This document shows, one piece after another, positions 39,887 through 47,944 of a DNA stretch of 64,000 bases. The DNA is from Streptomyces sp. LaPpAH-108 (GTDB lineage: Bacteria; Actinomycetota; Actinomycetes; Streptomycetales; Streptomycetaceae). The stretch is taken from the NCBI RefSeq assembly GCF_000373625.1, contig NZ_KB891998.1, forward strand, positions 1-64,000, in the 5' to 3' direction. Numbering within the stretch: position 1 is the stretch's first letter; each line of letters starts with the position of its first letter. Made by a program: the position numbers and the translations under genes. The notes below the pieces were generated by a model. The model ran no database searches. It had not been told where the DNA came from and saw only the letters and a program-made list of their open reading frames with translations.

Positions 39887-41007
39887 GCCGCCACCGCCGT
39901 ACGGCGTGCCGCGAGCACGTCGGCGTAGTGGGCGAGGAGCCGGTCGCCGACGGCCGTCCAGGTGCGCCGCTCGACCGCCGCCCGTCCGGCGGCGCCGTAG
40001 GCCGTACGCAGCGCCGGGTCGGTGGCCAAGGCGCGTACGGCGTCGCGGAGGGTGGGCGCGTCGCCGGGCGGGACGAGGAGTCCGGTGCGGCCGTGGTCGA
40101 CGAGGTCGAGCGGGCCGCCGACGGCGGGCGCGACCACGGGCACCCCGCTCGCCATGGCCTCCTGGACGGTCTGGCAGAAGGTCTCGAAGGGCCCGGTGTG
40201 CGCGAACACGTCCAACGAGGCGAAGATTCGGGCGAGTTCACCGCCCTCGCGGCGCCCGAGGAACACCGCGCCGGGCAGCGCCCCGGTGAGCTGCGCCCGG
40301 CTGGGTCCGTCGCCCACGACGACGACCCGTACCCCGTCCAGGCCGCACACCCCGGCGAGGAGGTCGACGCGCTTCTCGGGGGCGAGCCGGCCGACGTAGC
40401 CGACGATCAGCTCGCCGTCCGGGGCGAGCTGGCGGCGCAGCGTCTCGTCGCGCCGGTCGGGCCGGAAGCGTGCGGTGTCCACGCCCCGGGGCCACAGCCG
40501 CAGCCGGGGCACCCCGTGCGCGGCGAGGTCGGCGAGGGCGGCGGTGGAGGGGGCCAGGGTGAGGTCGGCGGCGGAGTGCACGGAGCGGATACGGCGCCAG
40601 GCGGGCGCCTCACCGGCGCCGAGGTACGTCCGCGCGTACCCGGCGAGATCGGTCTGGTAGACGGCGACGGCGGGGATGCCGAGCCGGGCGGCGGCGGCCA
40701 TGCCGCGCACGCCGAGGACGAAGGGGCTGGCCAGGTGCACCAGGTCGGCGCGGTGCGCGGTGAGCGCGGCGGCCACGCGTCTGCTGGGCAGCGCGACACG
40801 GACCTGGGGGTAGCCGGGCAGGGGCAGGGAAGGGACGCGGACGACGGGGCACGGCTCGGGGCCGAGCGGGGTGCCGGGCGCGGGGGCGGGGGCGACGACG
40901 AGGGGGGCATGGCCGCGCTCGGCCAGATGCCGGGCGGTCTGGACGGCGCAGTGGGCGACGCCGTTCACATCGGGCGGAAAGGATTCGGTCACGATGACGA
41001 CACGCAT
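39883..41007 (-). CDS. Glycosyltransferase family 4 (MgtA-like), operon leader
   Basis: A 374-residue GT-B enzyme: VVIVTESFPPDVNGVAHCAVQTARHLAERGH at the start, GVDTARFRPDRRDETLRR, VGYVGRLAPEKRVDLLAGVCG, and GPFETFCQTVQEAMASGVPVVAP with the donor-binding glutamates. The pattern is that of actinobacterial GDP-mannose-dependent alpha-mannosyltransferases such as MgtA. It is the first gene of the three-gene operon. The intergenic upstream (41008-41264) is full of degenerate repeats and a hairpin that belongs to the convergent side of the HEAT gene. Confidence 0.9.
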   Translation of the reverse strand: MRVVIVTESFPPDVNGVAHCAVQTARHLAERGHAPLVVAPAPAPGTPLGPEPCPVVRVPSLPLPGYPQVRVALPSRRVAAALTAHRADLVHLASPFVLGVRGMAAAARLGIPAVAVYQTDLAGYARTYLGAGEAPAWRRIRSVHSAADLTLAPSTAALADLAAHGVPRLRLWPRGVDTARFRPDRRDETLRRQLAPDGELIVGYVGRLAPEKRVDLLAGVCGLDGVRVVVVGDGPSRAQLTGALPGAVFLGRREGGELARIFASLDVFAHTGPFETFCQTVQEAMASGVPVVAPAVGGPLDLVDHGRTGLLVPPGDAPTLRDAVRALATDPALRTAYGAAGRAAVERRTWTAVGDRLLAHYADVLAARRTAVAA

Positions 41008-41188
41008 ACGGCTGTTCTCGCCATGACAGGCGTGTCCGCGTCGACGTCGATCTGTCCGGGCGGGGAACGTCCCATGAGCGTTGGGCCGCGCGGGAGCCGG
41101 GCGCCGGACCGCGCACGGGACCGGTGAGCGTCGGACCGCGCACCGGACCGATGGGCACCGGGCCGCGCGAAGGGCCCGTCCGCGCGCC

Positions 41189-41219
41189 CGGGGCCGGCCG
41201 TGGCGCGCGGCCGGCCCCG
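41189..41219 (-). terminator. Hairpin terminator after the HEAT-repeat gene
   Basis: A perfect 12-bp stem (cggggccggccg / cggccggccccg) with a 7-base loop, about 45 bases past the stop of the minus-strand HEAT gene. It would also separate that gene from the glycosyltransferase operon that follows on the same strand. Confidence 0.7.
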
Positions 41220-41221
41220 AC

Positions 41222-41271
41222 GGGGGTCACATGGCCCGGTGAAGGTCACCTGGCCCGGCGGGGGTCACATC
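41222..41271. repeat. 19-bp degenerate tandem repeat at a gene end
   Basis: Units gggggtcacatggcccggt, gaaggtcacctggcccggc and the beginning of a third (gggggtcacat) are in register. The third copy contains the stop codon of the HEAT gene. Less regular G/C repeats of gagcgt-ggaccgcgcac type lie at 41074-41175. Confidence 0.75.
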
Positions 41272-42683
41272 GTCTGCGCGTCCGGCCCGATGCGGCTGCG
41301 GACCGCCGTCTGTACCTCGGCCTCCTCGGCCGGGTCGGCGGCGAGGCGGCGCAGGCGCTCGACCACGCGGGCGTCGCCGGTCTCGGCGTGCCGGGCGGCC
41401 AGTTCGCGGGTGGTCTCCTCGCAGTCCCACAGGCATTCGACGGCGAAGCCGGTGGCGAAGGAGGGGTCGGTGGCGGCGAGGGCGCTGGCGGCACGGCCAC
41501 GCAGATGGGAGGAGGCCGTCTCGCGGTAGACATGGCGCAGGACGGGAGCCGCGCAGACGATGCCCAGGCGTCCGGCGCCGTCGACCAGGGTCCACAGGGT
41601 GGGCGCGTCGGGCCCCTCGCCCCGTACGGCCTCGCGCAGGGCGCCGAGGACGAGGTCGCCGTCCTGGGCGGTGCCCCGGCAGGCGAGGACGCGTCCGGCG
41701 GCGGCGCCGAGCGCGTCGGGCCGCTCGGCCCAGCGGCGCGCGTGCTCCACGGCCGCCTCGGTCCGCATCCGCTCGAAGGCGTCCACGGCGGCCTCGACGA
41801 CCCCGGTGGTGCCGTCGGCGACGGCGGCCTCGATCAGCGCGAGGGCCTCGGGGTCCGCGCTGTCGGCGAGATGGCGCAGGGCCGTGCAGCGGGCGCCCTC
41901 GGTGCCGGTGCGGGCGGCCTCCAGGATCTCCGCGCGGTCCTCGGGTCCGGCCACGGCTGCCAGACAGCGGGCGGCGGGGACATGGAGGGCGGCGCCGCGC
42001 TCCAGGCCCTGCTGGGCCCAGTCGAGGACGGCGGCCACGCTCCAGCCGGGGCGCGGTCCCGCAGGCCGCATCTGCCGCTGCCAGCGGTCGAAACTGCCCG
42101 TCTCCTGGGCGGTGCGCACCCGGGTGGCGATGGAGGCGCGCGGGTCCTCGGCCCACAGCCGCCAGGGCCGGGGTTCGAAGGCGTCGCGCACGGTGGCGGC
42201 CAGCTCGGCGTCGCCGGCCGGGTCGGCGGGGAAGCGGGCCAGGACGGGGGCGGCGAGGGCGCGCAGGCCCGCGTCGTCGTCGCGCAGGGCGAGTTCGTCC
42301 AGGGCCCAGGCCCAGTTGGTGCCGTGGGCGGCGTACCGGCGCAGCAGCGCGAGGGCGTCCAGGCGGCCGTAGGAGGCGAGGTGACCGAGGACGGCGAGGG
42401 CGAGTCCGGTGCGGGACTCGTCGCCGTCGAGGATGTCCTCGGCGCCGAAGAGGTGGGCCTCGATGGCGTCCAGCTCGCCGTTCAGATCGAGGTAGAGCCG
42501 GGCGTAGTACAGGGAGCGGTTCTCCACCTGCCAGTCGTGGCGGGGGTCGTGGAGCACGCAGTGGCCGAGGGCTTCGAGCGCTTCCGCGCGGGGGGCGGTG
42601 AGCGCGTGCAGGGTGCCGTCGCCGCGGCCCCGCTGCAACAGGCCCAGCAGGGTGCCGCTGGGCGCTATGACCGGATCGAACAT
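41265..42683 (-). CDS. HEAT-repeat protein
   Basis: A 472-residue protein made of about ten helical repeats (for example GLALAVLGHLASYGRLDALALLRRYAAHG and AARTGTEGARCTALRHLADSADPEALALIEAAVADG), the PBS-lyase/HEAT type. Such arrays are protein-binding scaffolds; no enzymatic motif is visible. ATG 42683 (MFDPVIAPSG) is preferred over the GTG 42698 because the protein family begins there. Partner and function are unknown. It ends within the 19-bp tandem repeat. Confidence 0.78.
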   Translation of the reverse strand: MFDPVIAPSGTLLGLLQRGRGDGTLHALTAPRAEALEALGHCVLHDPRHDWQVENRSLYYARLYLDLNGELDAIEAHLFGAEDILDGDESRTGLALAVLGHLASYGRLDALALLRRYAAHGTNWAWALDELALRDDDAGLRALAAPVLARFPADPAGDAELAATVRDAFEPRPWRLWAEDPRASIATRVRTAQETGSFDRWQRQMRPAGPRPGWSVAAVLDWAQQGLERGAALHVPAARCLAAVAGPEDRAEILEAARTGTEGARCTALRHLADSADPEALALIEAAVADGTTGVVEAAVDAFERMRTEAAVEHARRWAERPDALGAAAGRVLACRGTAQDGDLVLGALREAVRGEGPDAPTLWTLVDGAGRLGIVCAAPVLRHVYRETASSHLRGRAASALAATDPSFATGFAVECLWDCEETTRELAARHAETGDARVVERLRRLAADPAEEAEVQTAVRSRIGPDAQTM

Positions 42684-43003
42684 GGGAAACAGCCTCACAT
42701 CAAGCGTCGACGCAACCGGGGAACACGCATTACCTGGCCGCGTGACACAACGTCGGAGCGCCCGCCGTCTCTTGCTTGCCGAAGACCATTTCTCTCTGCC
42801 TCTCGTAGGTGGCCCATGCGGACCGCGTCACGGCCCGCGTGGTGCGGCAACTCCTGCCCAGCCCCCGCGTCCGTGAATCACGTCGTCATGATGACCCGCG
42901 GTCTGTGCTGCCGCGACCGTATTTCCGGCGGCTTGTACCGCCTCCCCCCGCTGTTCGCACCGCTCCCCCGTCGTTGCCGCCGTCCCGGCCGGGACGGCGC
43001 GGC
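42684..43003. other. Intergenic region between HEAT and ankyrin genes
   Basis: About 320 bp with no supported gene. It contains the promoter of the HEAT gene near 42700. At 42979-42998 is the 20-bp perfect palindrome gccgtcccggccgggacggc, probably the terminator of the ankyrin gene just before it on the minus strand. A short plus-strand frame from 42888 that begins MTRGLCCRDR is discussed among the rejected items. Confidence 0.5.
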
Positions 43004-43396
43004 TCACCGCGTGCCGAAGCGCTCCAGGAGTTCGGTCCGCTCGAACATCCGCGCGGTGTCGACCGCCGAGGGCGTGCCCGCGGCCGGGTCGGCACCGGCC
43101 TCCAGGAGGACGTCGATCACCTCGGTCTCGCCCTTGAACACGGCCCCGGCGAGCGGGGTCTGCCCCCGGTCGTTGATCCGGTCGGCGTCGGCTCCGCGCG
43201 CCAGCAGCGCCCGGACGGTGTCGGCGTGTCCGTGGTAGGCGGCGAGCATCACCAGACAGTCGCCCCGGTCGTTGGTGAGGTTCGCCGGAACGCCCGCGTC
43301 GACGTACGCGACCAGCTCCTCGGTCCGCCCCCGCCGGGCCAGATCGAAGATCTTGGTCGCCAGCTCCACGACCTCGGGGTCGGGGGCTTCGCTCAT
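43004..43396 (-). CDS. Ankyrin-repeat protein
   Basis: A 130-residue protein with three ankyrin-type units, including NDRGDCLVMLAAYHGHADTV, INDRGQTPLAGAVFKGETEV and ALLARGADADR. It is a small cytoplasmic binding protein with no catalytic motif. Proteins of this kind are common single genes in Streptomyces. The ATG at 43396 has GAGG about a dozen bases upstream; the frame continues open to 43582. Confidence 0.8.
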   Translation of the reverse strand: MSEAPDPEVVELATKIFDLARRGRTEELVAYVDAGVPANLTNDRGDCLVMLAAYHGHADTVRALLARGADADRINDRGQTPLAGAVFKGETEVIDVLLEAGADPAAGTPSAVDTARMFERTELLERFGTR

Positions 43397-43661
43397 CGGC
43401 CGGACCGCCTCTCGTTGCAACCGTTCAGGTGAATCGCCAGGGTACTTCGTCACACCGGCCCCGACCGGGTACGACCGAGGTGAGGGGCGTGGCAGACCCG
43501 GTCGGACGCAGGGATGCGGCCCCACGGCGCAGTGCGGGCTCGGCCGCCTGAACGAAAAGCAGCACTTTTCACCCAGTTGCACCTTTTATCGTATGGATAC
43601 ATCCTGTGATCCTGGAAGTACTCATGGTGACTGTCCCCCCTTCGACATCAGGAGGTCCCCC

Positions 43662-43856
43662 ATGATTTTCTCCATGTCCGGCGTGGTCCTGCTCGGCATC
43701 ATCGTCTTCCTCTTCTTCCGCAAGGACGGCCTCAAGGGCACGCACGCGTGCGTCTCGGCCCTGTTCGGCTTCTACCTGGCGAGCACGGCCATCGCCCCGA
43801 GCATCAAGGCGGGCGGCGAGAGCCTGGCGAGCCTCCTCGGCGGCATCAAGTTCTGA
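43662..43856 (+). CDS. Small hydrophobic membrane protein ahead of the FtsK-like gene
   Basis: A 64-residue protein with an N-terminal membrane helix (SGVVLLGIIVFLFF), a basic turn (RKDGLKGTH), a second hydrophobic stretch (ACVSALFGFYLASTAIAP) and an amphipathic end (GGESLASLLGGIKF). The ATG is preceded by AGGAGG at 43650-43655. It lies 133 bp before the FtsK-like pseudo-ATPase in the same direction. Small two-helix proteins often sit beside TraB/FtsK-type genes in Streptomyces. I know no function for it. Confidence 0.75.
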   Translation: MIFSMSGVVLLGIIVFLFFRKDGLKGTHACVSALFGFYLASTAIAPSIKAGGESLASLLGGIKF

Positions 43857-43989
43857 GGCCCCCTCCCCCGAGGGCGGGCACCGCGCCGTCCGAGGGGGAC
43901 CATCCGCCCGTACACCCCACCGCGCACCCCGCGCGTCCGCATCCACGCGCGCACCCCGCCCCACTCGGCCCCACGCACAGGAGACAGCA

Positions 43990-45615
43990 GTGGCCCGGCG
44001 CCCTCTTCCCCGCATTCTGAGCAAGGACAGCGCGCAGCTCGCCCGCACGCAGCTCGCCCGGAGCCGGGACATGGCCCGGACGGCGGCCGACAGCGCCACC
44101 GACGTCCTCCACCCGCTGATCACCCTCTCGCGCGGGCTCGGCCGCCTCGCCGCCGCCGCACGGGCGAAGTGGGCCGCGACACCCAAGGACAAGCGCGGGC
44201 CGCTGCTGTTCCTGACGGCCGCCGTGGTCCTGGTCGTGGCGATGATGCCGTACGGCCCGCTGCTGGCGGCCATCGCCCTGATGGCGGCGGCGGCCTGGTA
44301 CGGCCGCGACCGCACCCCCGCCAAGCCCGACGGCCCCGGCCCGGCACAGACCGAGCGGCTGCGCTCGCTGTACGAGGCGCTGGTGCCCGTCTTCTCGACG
44401 GCCGACGACCCGGCCCCGCTGTACGCCCACGGCGGCGAATGGCAGAAGGCCCTCGCGGACCACGAGTTCGACGACGCGGGCCGCGTCGGCCATCTGGTGA
44501 TCCGCTACCCGGCCTACTTCCCCGACGGCGACGCCGAGGCCCGCGCGCGGGTCGAGCGGCTGCTCGGCGCGAAGGCCGGGCGCGGCCGGGAGTACCGCTT
44601 CGGCTGGGACGAGGAGGCCAACCGGCTCACGCTGTCCGTGCTCCCGCCGCTGCCGACCGGGATCGCCGCCCAGCGGTTCGTCACCACGCCCGGTGAGACC
44701 GTGCTCGGCTTCACCGACCCGAGCGAGGTCCAGCGCACGCTCCCGCTCTCCTTCGAGGAGGAGGAGCGCGACGTGCCCCCGGTGGTCTGGCGCACCGGTG
44801 TCCGCTCCACCGAGCCGCATCTGCTGGCCATGGGCCACCCCGGCGGCGGCACCTCGACCCTGCTGCGCTCCATCGCGCTCCAGGCCCTCCAGCACGGCGA
44901 CGTACTGATCGTCGACGGCGGCGGCACCGGCGAGTACGCGTGCCTGACCGGCCGGGACGGCGTGCTGGCCGTGGAGTGCGCCCCGGCCGGGGCGGTCGCG
45001 AGCCTGGAGTGGGCGGCGCAGGAGACCGAGCGGCGCCTCCTCGCGGTCAACCGGGCCCGGCAGGCGGGCGACCCGATGCCCGAGGACACCCGGCGCCCGC
45101 TGTGGCTGCTGCTCGACCGGCCGACCGTGTTCACGCACCTCGCGGAGGCCGAGCACCGCACCGACCCGCAGGCGCTGCTCCAGGTCCCGCTGCGGCACGG
45201 CCGCGCGGCCAACGTCACGGTGGTGCTGGCCGAGCAGTTCGACAGCGCGGACAGCCTGAGCGAGGCCGTCGGCCGCCACACGCGCGCGCGGGTCGTGCTC
45301 GGCCCGGCGACCGCCCAGCAGGTGGCCGCCGTGCTGGGCGAACCCCCGCACACGACCCCGCCCGAGCGCGTCCCGGCGGGCCGGGGCTACGCCCGCCTCG
45401 GCTCGGGCCCGGTCCTCCGCCTCCAGGTCCCGGCCACCCCCGACCCGTACGACGACGCGACAGGCGAGACCGAGCGGCAGGCGGTCCTGGCGCTGCTGCC
45501 GCCGCGCACGGCACCGGCCGAGGCGACGGAACCCGCGCAGGCGCCCCACCTCGCCAAGCCCGACGACACCGTCGCCGCCCCCGTGGTGGCGGAGGCGGTC
45601 GGCGCCGAGTCCTGA
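43990..45615 (+). CDS. FtsK/SpoIIIE-like membrane protein with dead P-loop
   Basis: A 541-residue protein with two membrane helices near the N-terminus (about 68-104), then a RecA/FtsK-like domain. The P-loop position reads G282-H-P-G-G-G-T288-S-T: the invariant lysine is threonine. The Walker B strand WLLLDRP has Asp376 followed by Arg377 instead of Glu/Asp. Other landmarks remain (LRSIALQALQHGDVLIVDGGG, VVLAEQFDSADSL). It probably binds but does not hydrolyse ATP, or acts as an assembly protein. The GTG start has AGGAGA 7 bases upstream. The C-terminal 60 residues are Ala/Pro-rich. Confidence 0.8.
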   Translation: MARRPLPRILSKDSAQLARTQLARSRDMARTAADSATDVLHPLITLSRGLGRLAAAARAKWAATPKDKRGPLLFLTAAVVLVVAMMPYGPLLAAIALMAAAAWYGRDRTPAKPDGPGPAQTERLRSLYEALVPVFSTADDPAPLYAHGGEWQKALADHEFDDAGRVGHLVIRYPAYFPDGDAEARARVERLLGAKAGRGREYRFGWDEEANRLTLSVLPPLPTGIAAQRFVTTPGETVLGFTDPSEVQRTLPLSFEEEERDVPPVVWRTGVRSTEPHLLAMGHPGGGTSTLLRSIALQALQHGDVLIVDGGGTGEYACLTGRDGVLAVECAPAGAVASLEWAAQETERRLLAVNRARQAGDPMPEDTRRPLWLLLDRPTVFTHLAEAEHRTDPQALLQVPLRHGRAANVTVVLAEQFDSADSLSEAVGRHTRARVVLGPATAQQVAAVLGEPPHTTPPERVPAGRGYARLGSGPVLRLQVPATPDPYDDATGETERQAVLALLPPRTAPAEATEPAQAPHLAKPDDTVAAPVVAEAVGAES

Positions 45616-45630
45616 CGGGTGGACGGCGCG

Positions 45631-45665
45631 AGGGCCGGGCGGGGTTCGATTCCCCGCCCGGCCCT
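45631..45665. terminator. Bidirectional hairpin between convergent genes
   Basis: A perfect 14-bp stem: agggccgggcgggg, loop ttcgatt, ccccgcccggccct. It lies 15 bp after the pseudo-ATPase stop and 19 bp before the stop of the convergent MocR gene, so it can end both transcripts. It resembles a tRNA T-arm by chance (see rejected items). Confidence 0.85.
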
Positions 45666-45684
45666 GCCGGTTCCCGCGCCGCTC

Positions 45685-47190
45685 CTACGCCACGAACGTG
45701 CGCGGCGGCTCGGACCCGCCCGCCGCCCCGGTCTCCACCAGCCGCGCCGCCGCCGCGAGCCGTACCGCCGCCTCGTCCGCCACCGCTCCCCCGACGGTGA
45801 ACGGCAGCCGCACATAGCCCTCGAAGGCGCCGTCCACGCCGAAGCGCGGTCCGGAGGGCACCCGGACGCCGACCCGCTCGCCCGCCTCGGCCAGCCGCGA
45901 GCCCGAGAGCCCGCCCGCGCGCACCCACAGGGTGAGTCCGCCCTCGGGCACCTCGAACTCCCAGTCCGGCAGCTCGCGTCGGACGGCGGCCACCAGACAG
46001 TCGCGGTTCTCGCGGGCCTGCGCCCGGCGCAGCTCCACCGCCTCCTCCCAGCCGCCGGTGCTGAACAGCCAGTTCACCGCGAGCTGTTCGAGCACCGGGG
46101 TGCCGAGGTCGGCGTAGGCGCGGGCGGCGACCAGGCTGCGGATGACGTCAGGGGCGGCACGCACCCAGCCGATGCGCATCCCGGCCCAGAACGCCTTGCT
46201 GGCCGAGCCGACGGTGATGACGGTCGAGCCCGCCGGGTCGAACGCGCAGACCGGGCGCGGCATTTCACGGCCCAGCTCCTCGTCGAACCACAGCTCGCTC
46301 ATGGTCTCGTCGGTGACCAGGACCGTCCCCGCCGAGCGGGCCGCGTCGACCAGCCGCCGCCGCTGGTCCTCGTCGGCGAGCGCGCCGGTCGGGTTGTGGA
46401 AGTCGGCGACCACATAGGCGAGCCGGGGCGCCGCCTCGCGCAGCACCTGGCGCCAGCGGTCGAGGTCCCAGCCGGTCAGCCCCTCGGCCATGGCGACGGG
46501 CACGAGCCGGGCCCCCGCCTCGCGCATCAGCTGGAGGATGTTGGCGTAGGAGGGCGACTCGACGGCGACACGCTCGCCCCGGCCCGCGAACAGATGGCAG
46601 ATCGCGTCCATGGCGCCCATCGCGCCGGTGGTCACCATGATCTGCTCGGGCATGGTCGGGATACCGCGCGCGGTGTAGCGCTCGGCGATCATGGCGCGCA
46701 GCGCGGGGAGCCCGGCCGGGTAGTCGCCATGGGTGTGCGCGTACGGCGGCAGCTCCTCCAGGGCGCCCTGGACGGCGCGGGTGAGCCACGGCTCGGGGGC
46801 GGGCAGGGCCGCGCAGCCGAGGTCGATCATCGAGCCGAGCGTCTCGGGCGGCAGGGGCTCCAGGCCGCGCGCGGGCAGCGGGTTGCCCGCAGGAACGGCG
46901 GTCCAGCTGCCCGCGCCGCGCCGGGACTCCAGGAAGCCCTCGGCCCGCAGCGCCTCGTAGGCGGCGGCGACGGTGGTGCGGCTGACGGACAGGGCGAGGG
47001 CGAGTTCACGCTCGGCGGGCAGCCGCGCGGCGACCGGCACCCGGCCCTCCAGGACGAGCAGCCGTACGCCGTCGGCGAGGGCGCGGTAGGCGGGCGGGCG
47101 GCGGGTGCCGGGGCCCGCGGGGCGCTTCTGCTGGGAGTTGAGGAGCCGCGCCAGCTGGGCGGCACCTACCGCCGAGGTCCATTGCGCCAT
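45685..47190 (-). CDS. MocR-type regulator of the YczR kind
   Basis: A 501-residue GntR-MocR protein. A winged helix (about 40-105, ALADGVRLLVLEGRVPVAARLPAERELALALSVSRTTVAAAYEAL) is joined to a PLP aminotransferase domain with VVADFHNPTGAL, VTDETMSELWFDEE and the lysine in ITVGSASKAFWAGMRIGW. The divergent neighbour is a YczE-type membrane protein; this gene pair is a known arrangement in which the MocR protein controls yczE. The ATG at 47190 begins MAQWTSAVG, with GGTGGA about 10 bases upstream; the frame is open to 47256. Confidence 0.9.
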   Translation of the reverse strand: MAQWTSAVGAAQLARLLNSQQKRPAGPGTRRPPAYRALADGVRLLVLEGRVPVAARLPAERELALALSVSRTTVAAAYEALRAEGFLESRRGAGSWTAVPAGNPLPARGLEPLPPETLGSMIDLGCAALPAPEPWLTRAVQGALEELPPYAHTHGDYPAGLPALRAMIAERYTARGIPTMPEQIMVTTGAMGAMDAICHLFAGRGERVAVESPSYANILQLMREAGARLVPVAMAEGLTGWDLDRWRQVLREAAPRLAYVVADFHNPTGALADEDQRRRLVDAARSAGTVLVTDETMSELWFDEELGREMPRPVCAFDPAGSTVITVGSASKAFWAGMRIGWVRAAPDVIRSLVAARAYADLGTPVLEQLAVNWLFSTGGWEEAVELRRAQARENRDCLVAAVRRELPDWEFEVPEGGLTLWVRAGGLSGSRLAEAGERVGVRVPSGPRFGVDGAFEGYVRLPFTVGGAVADEAAVRLAAAARLVETGAAGGSEPPRTFVA

Positions 47191-47293
47191 GAAGATCAGT
47201 CCACCTTCCCCGGATTGGCCATGGATGACCATACCTACCGAGCCACAGAGTGACACGGGTCAGTCCACTGCTTCCACCCCAGGGGGGTATCCG
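47191..47293. promoter_or_regulatory. Divergent yczR/yczE regulatory region
   Basis: 103 bp. The stretch 47215-47240 holds tggccatggatgaccatacc, with partly symmetric tggcca / tgacca half sites, a plausible operator for the MocR protein. I do not see clear -35/-10 boxes. The yczE ribosome site is AGGGGGGT at 47281-47288. Confidence 0.4.
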
Positions 47294-47944
47294 ATGTCCA
47301 CTCGGGGCCGTCTCGGCCGACGCCTGGTCCAGCTCTACGGCGGACTCGCGCTCTACGGCGCCAGTTCGGCGCTCCTCGTCCGCGCCGACCTCGGCATGGA
47401 GCCGTGGAACGTCTTGCACCAGGGCCTGGCCCGGCTGACGGGGCTCAGCATGGGTGTCGTCCTGACGATCGTCGGCGCGCTCGTGCTGCTGCTCTGGATA
47501 CCGCTGCGCCAGCGCCCGGGCCTCGGCACGGTCTCCAACGTCCTGGTGATCGGCTTCGCCCTGGACGCCACCCTGTCCGTGCTGCCCCCCGTGCACGGCC
47601 TGGTGGGCCGCGTCCTGCTGCTGGTGGCGGGGATCGTCCTCAACGGCGCGGCGACCGGCCTGTACATCGCGGCGGCCTTCGGGCCAGGGCCGCGCGACGG
47701 CCTGATGACCGGGCTGCACCAGCGCACCGGCCGCTCGATCCGGCTGCTGCGCACATGCGTGGAGGTGACCGTGGTCGCGACCGGCTTCGCGCTCGGCGGC
47801 ACGGTGGGCGTCGGCACGGTCCTGTACGCGCTGTCGATCGGCCCGCTCGCCCAGCTGTTCCTGCGCGTGTTCGCCCTCCCGTCGAGCGGCCCCGCCACCG
47901 TGGTTGCCGCCGGGACACCCGCCCGCGCGATACTGCGCCCGTGA
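47294..47944 (+). CDS. YczE-family membrane protein
   Basis: A 216-residue polytopic membrane protein with about six helices and family landmarks (YGGLALYGASSALLVRADLGMEPWNVLHQGLARLTGLSMG, FGPGPRDGLMTGLHQRTGRSIRL). YczE-like proteins are paired with MocR regulators in many bacteria; the transported compound is unknown. The ATG follows AGGGGGGT. Its stop overlaps the GTG of the glycerophosphodiesterase gene by 4 bases. Confidence 0.88.
   Translation: MSTRGRLGRRLVQLYGGLALYGASSALLVRADLGMEPWNVLHQGLARLTGLSMGVVLTIVGALVLLLWIPLRQRPGLGTVSNVLVIGFALDATLSVLPPVHGLVGRVLLLVAGIVLNGAATGLYIAAAFGPGPRDGLMTGLHQRTGRSIRLLRTCVEVTVVATGFALGGTVGVGTVLYALSIGPLAQLFLRVFALPSSGPATVVAAGTPARAILRP

Noticed and set aside
42888..43026. 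Short plus-strand frame beginning MTRGLCCRDR, like actinobacterial cysteine-attenuator leader peptides
   Set aside because: No sulfur-metabolism gene follows on that strand; the next gene is the unrelated small membrane protein at 43662. No ribosome site is visible. The Cys-Cys motif is probably chance.
45631..45665. tRNA T-arm-like sequence (ggggttcgattcccc)
   Set aside because: The arms extend to a 14-bp perfect stem between two convergent genes, with no D-arm, anticodon arm or acceptor stem around it. A bidirectional terminator explains it.
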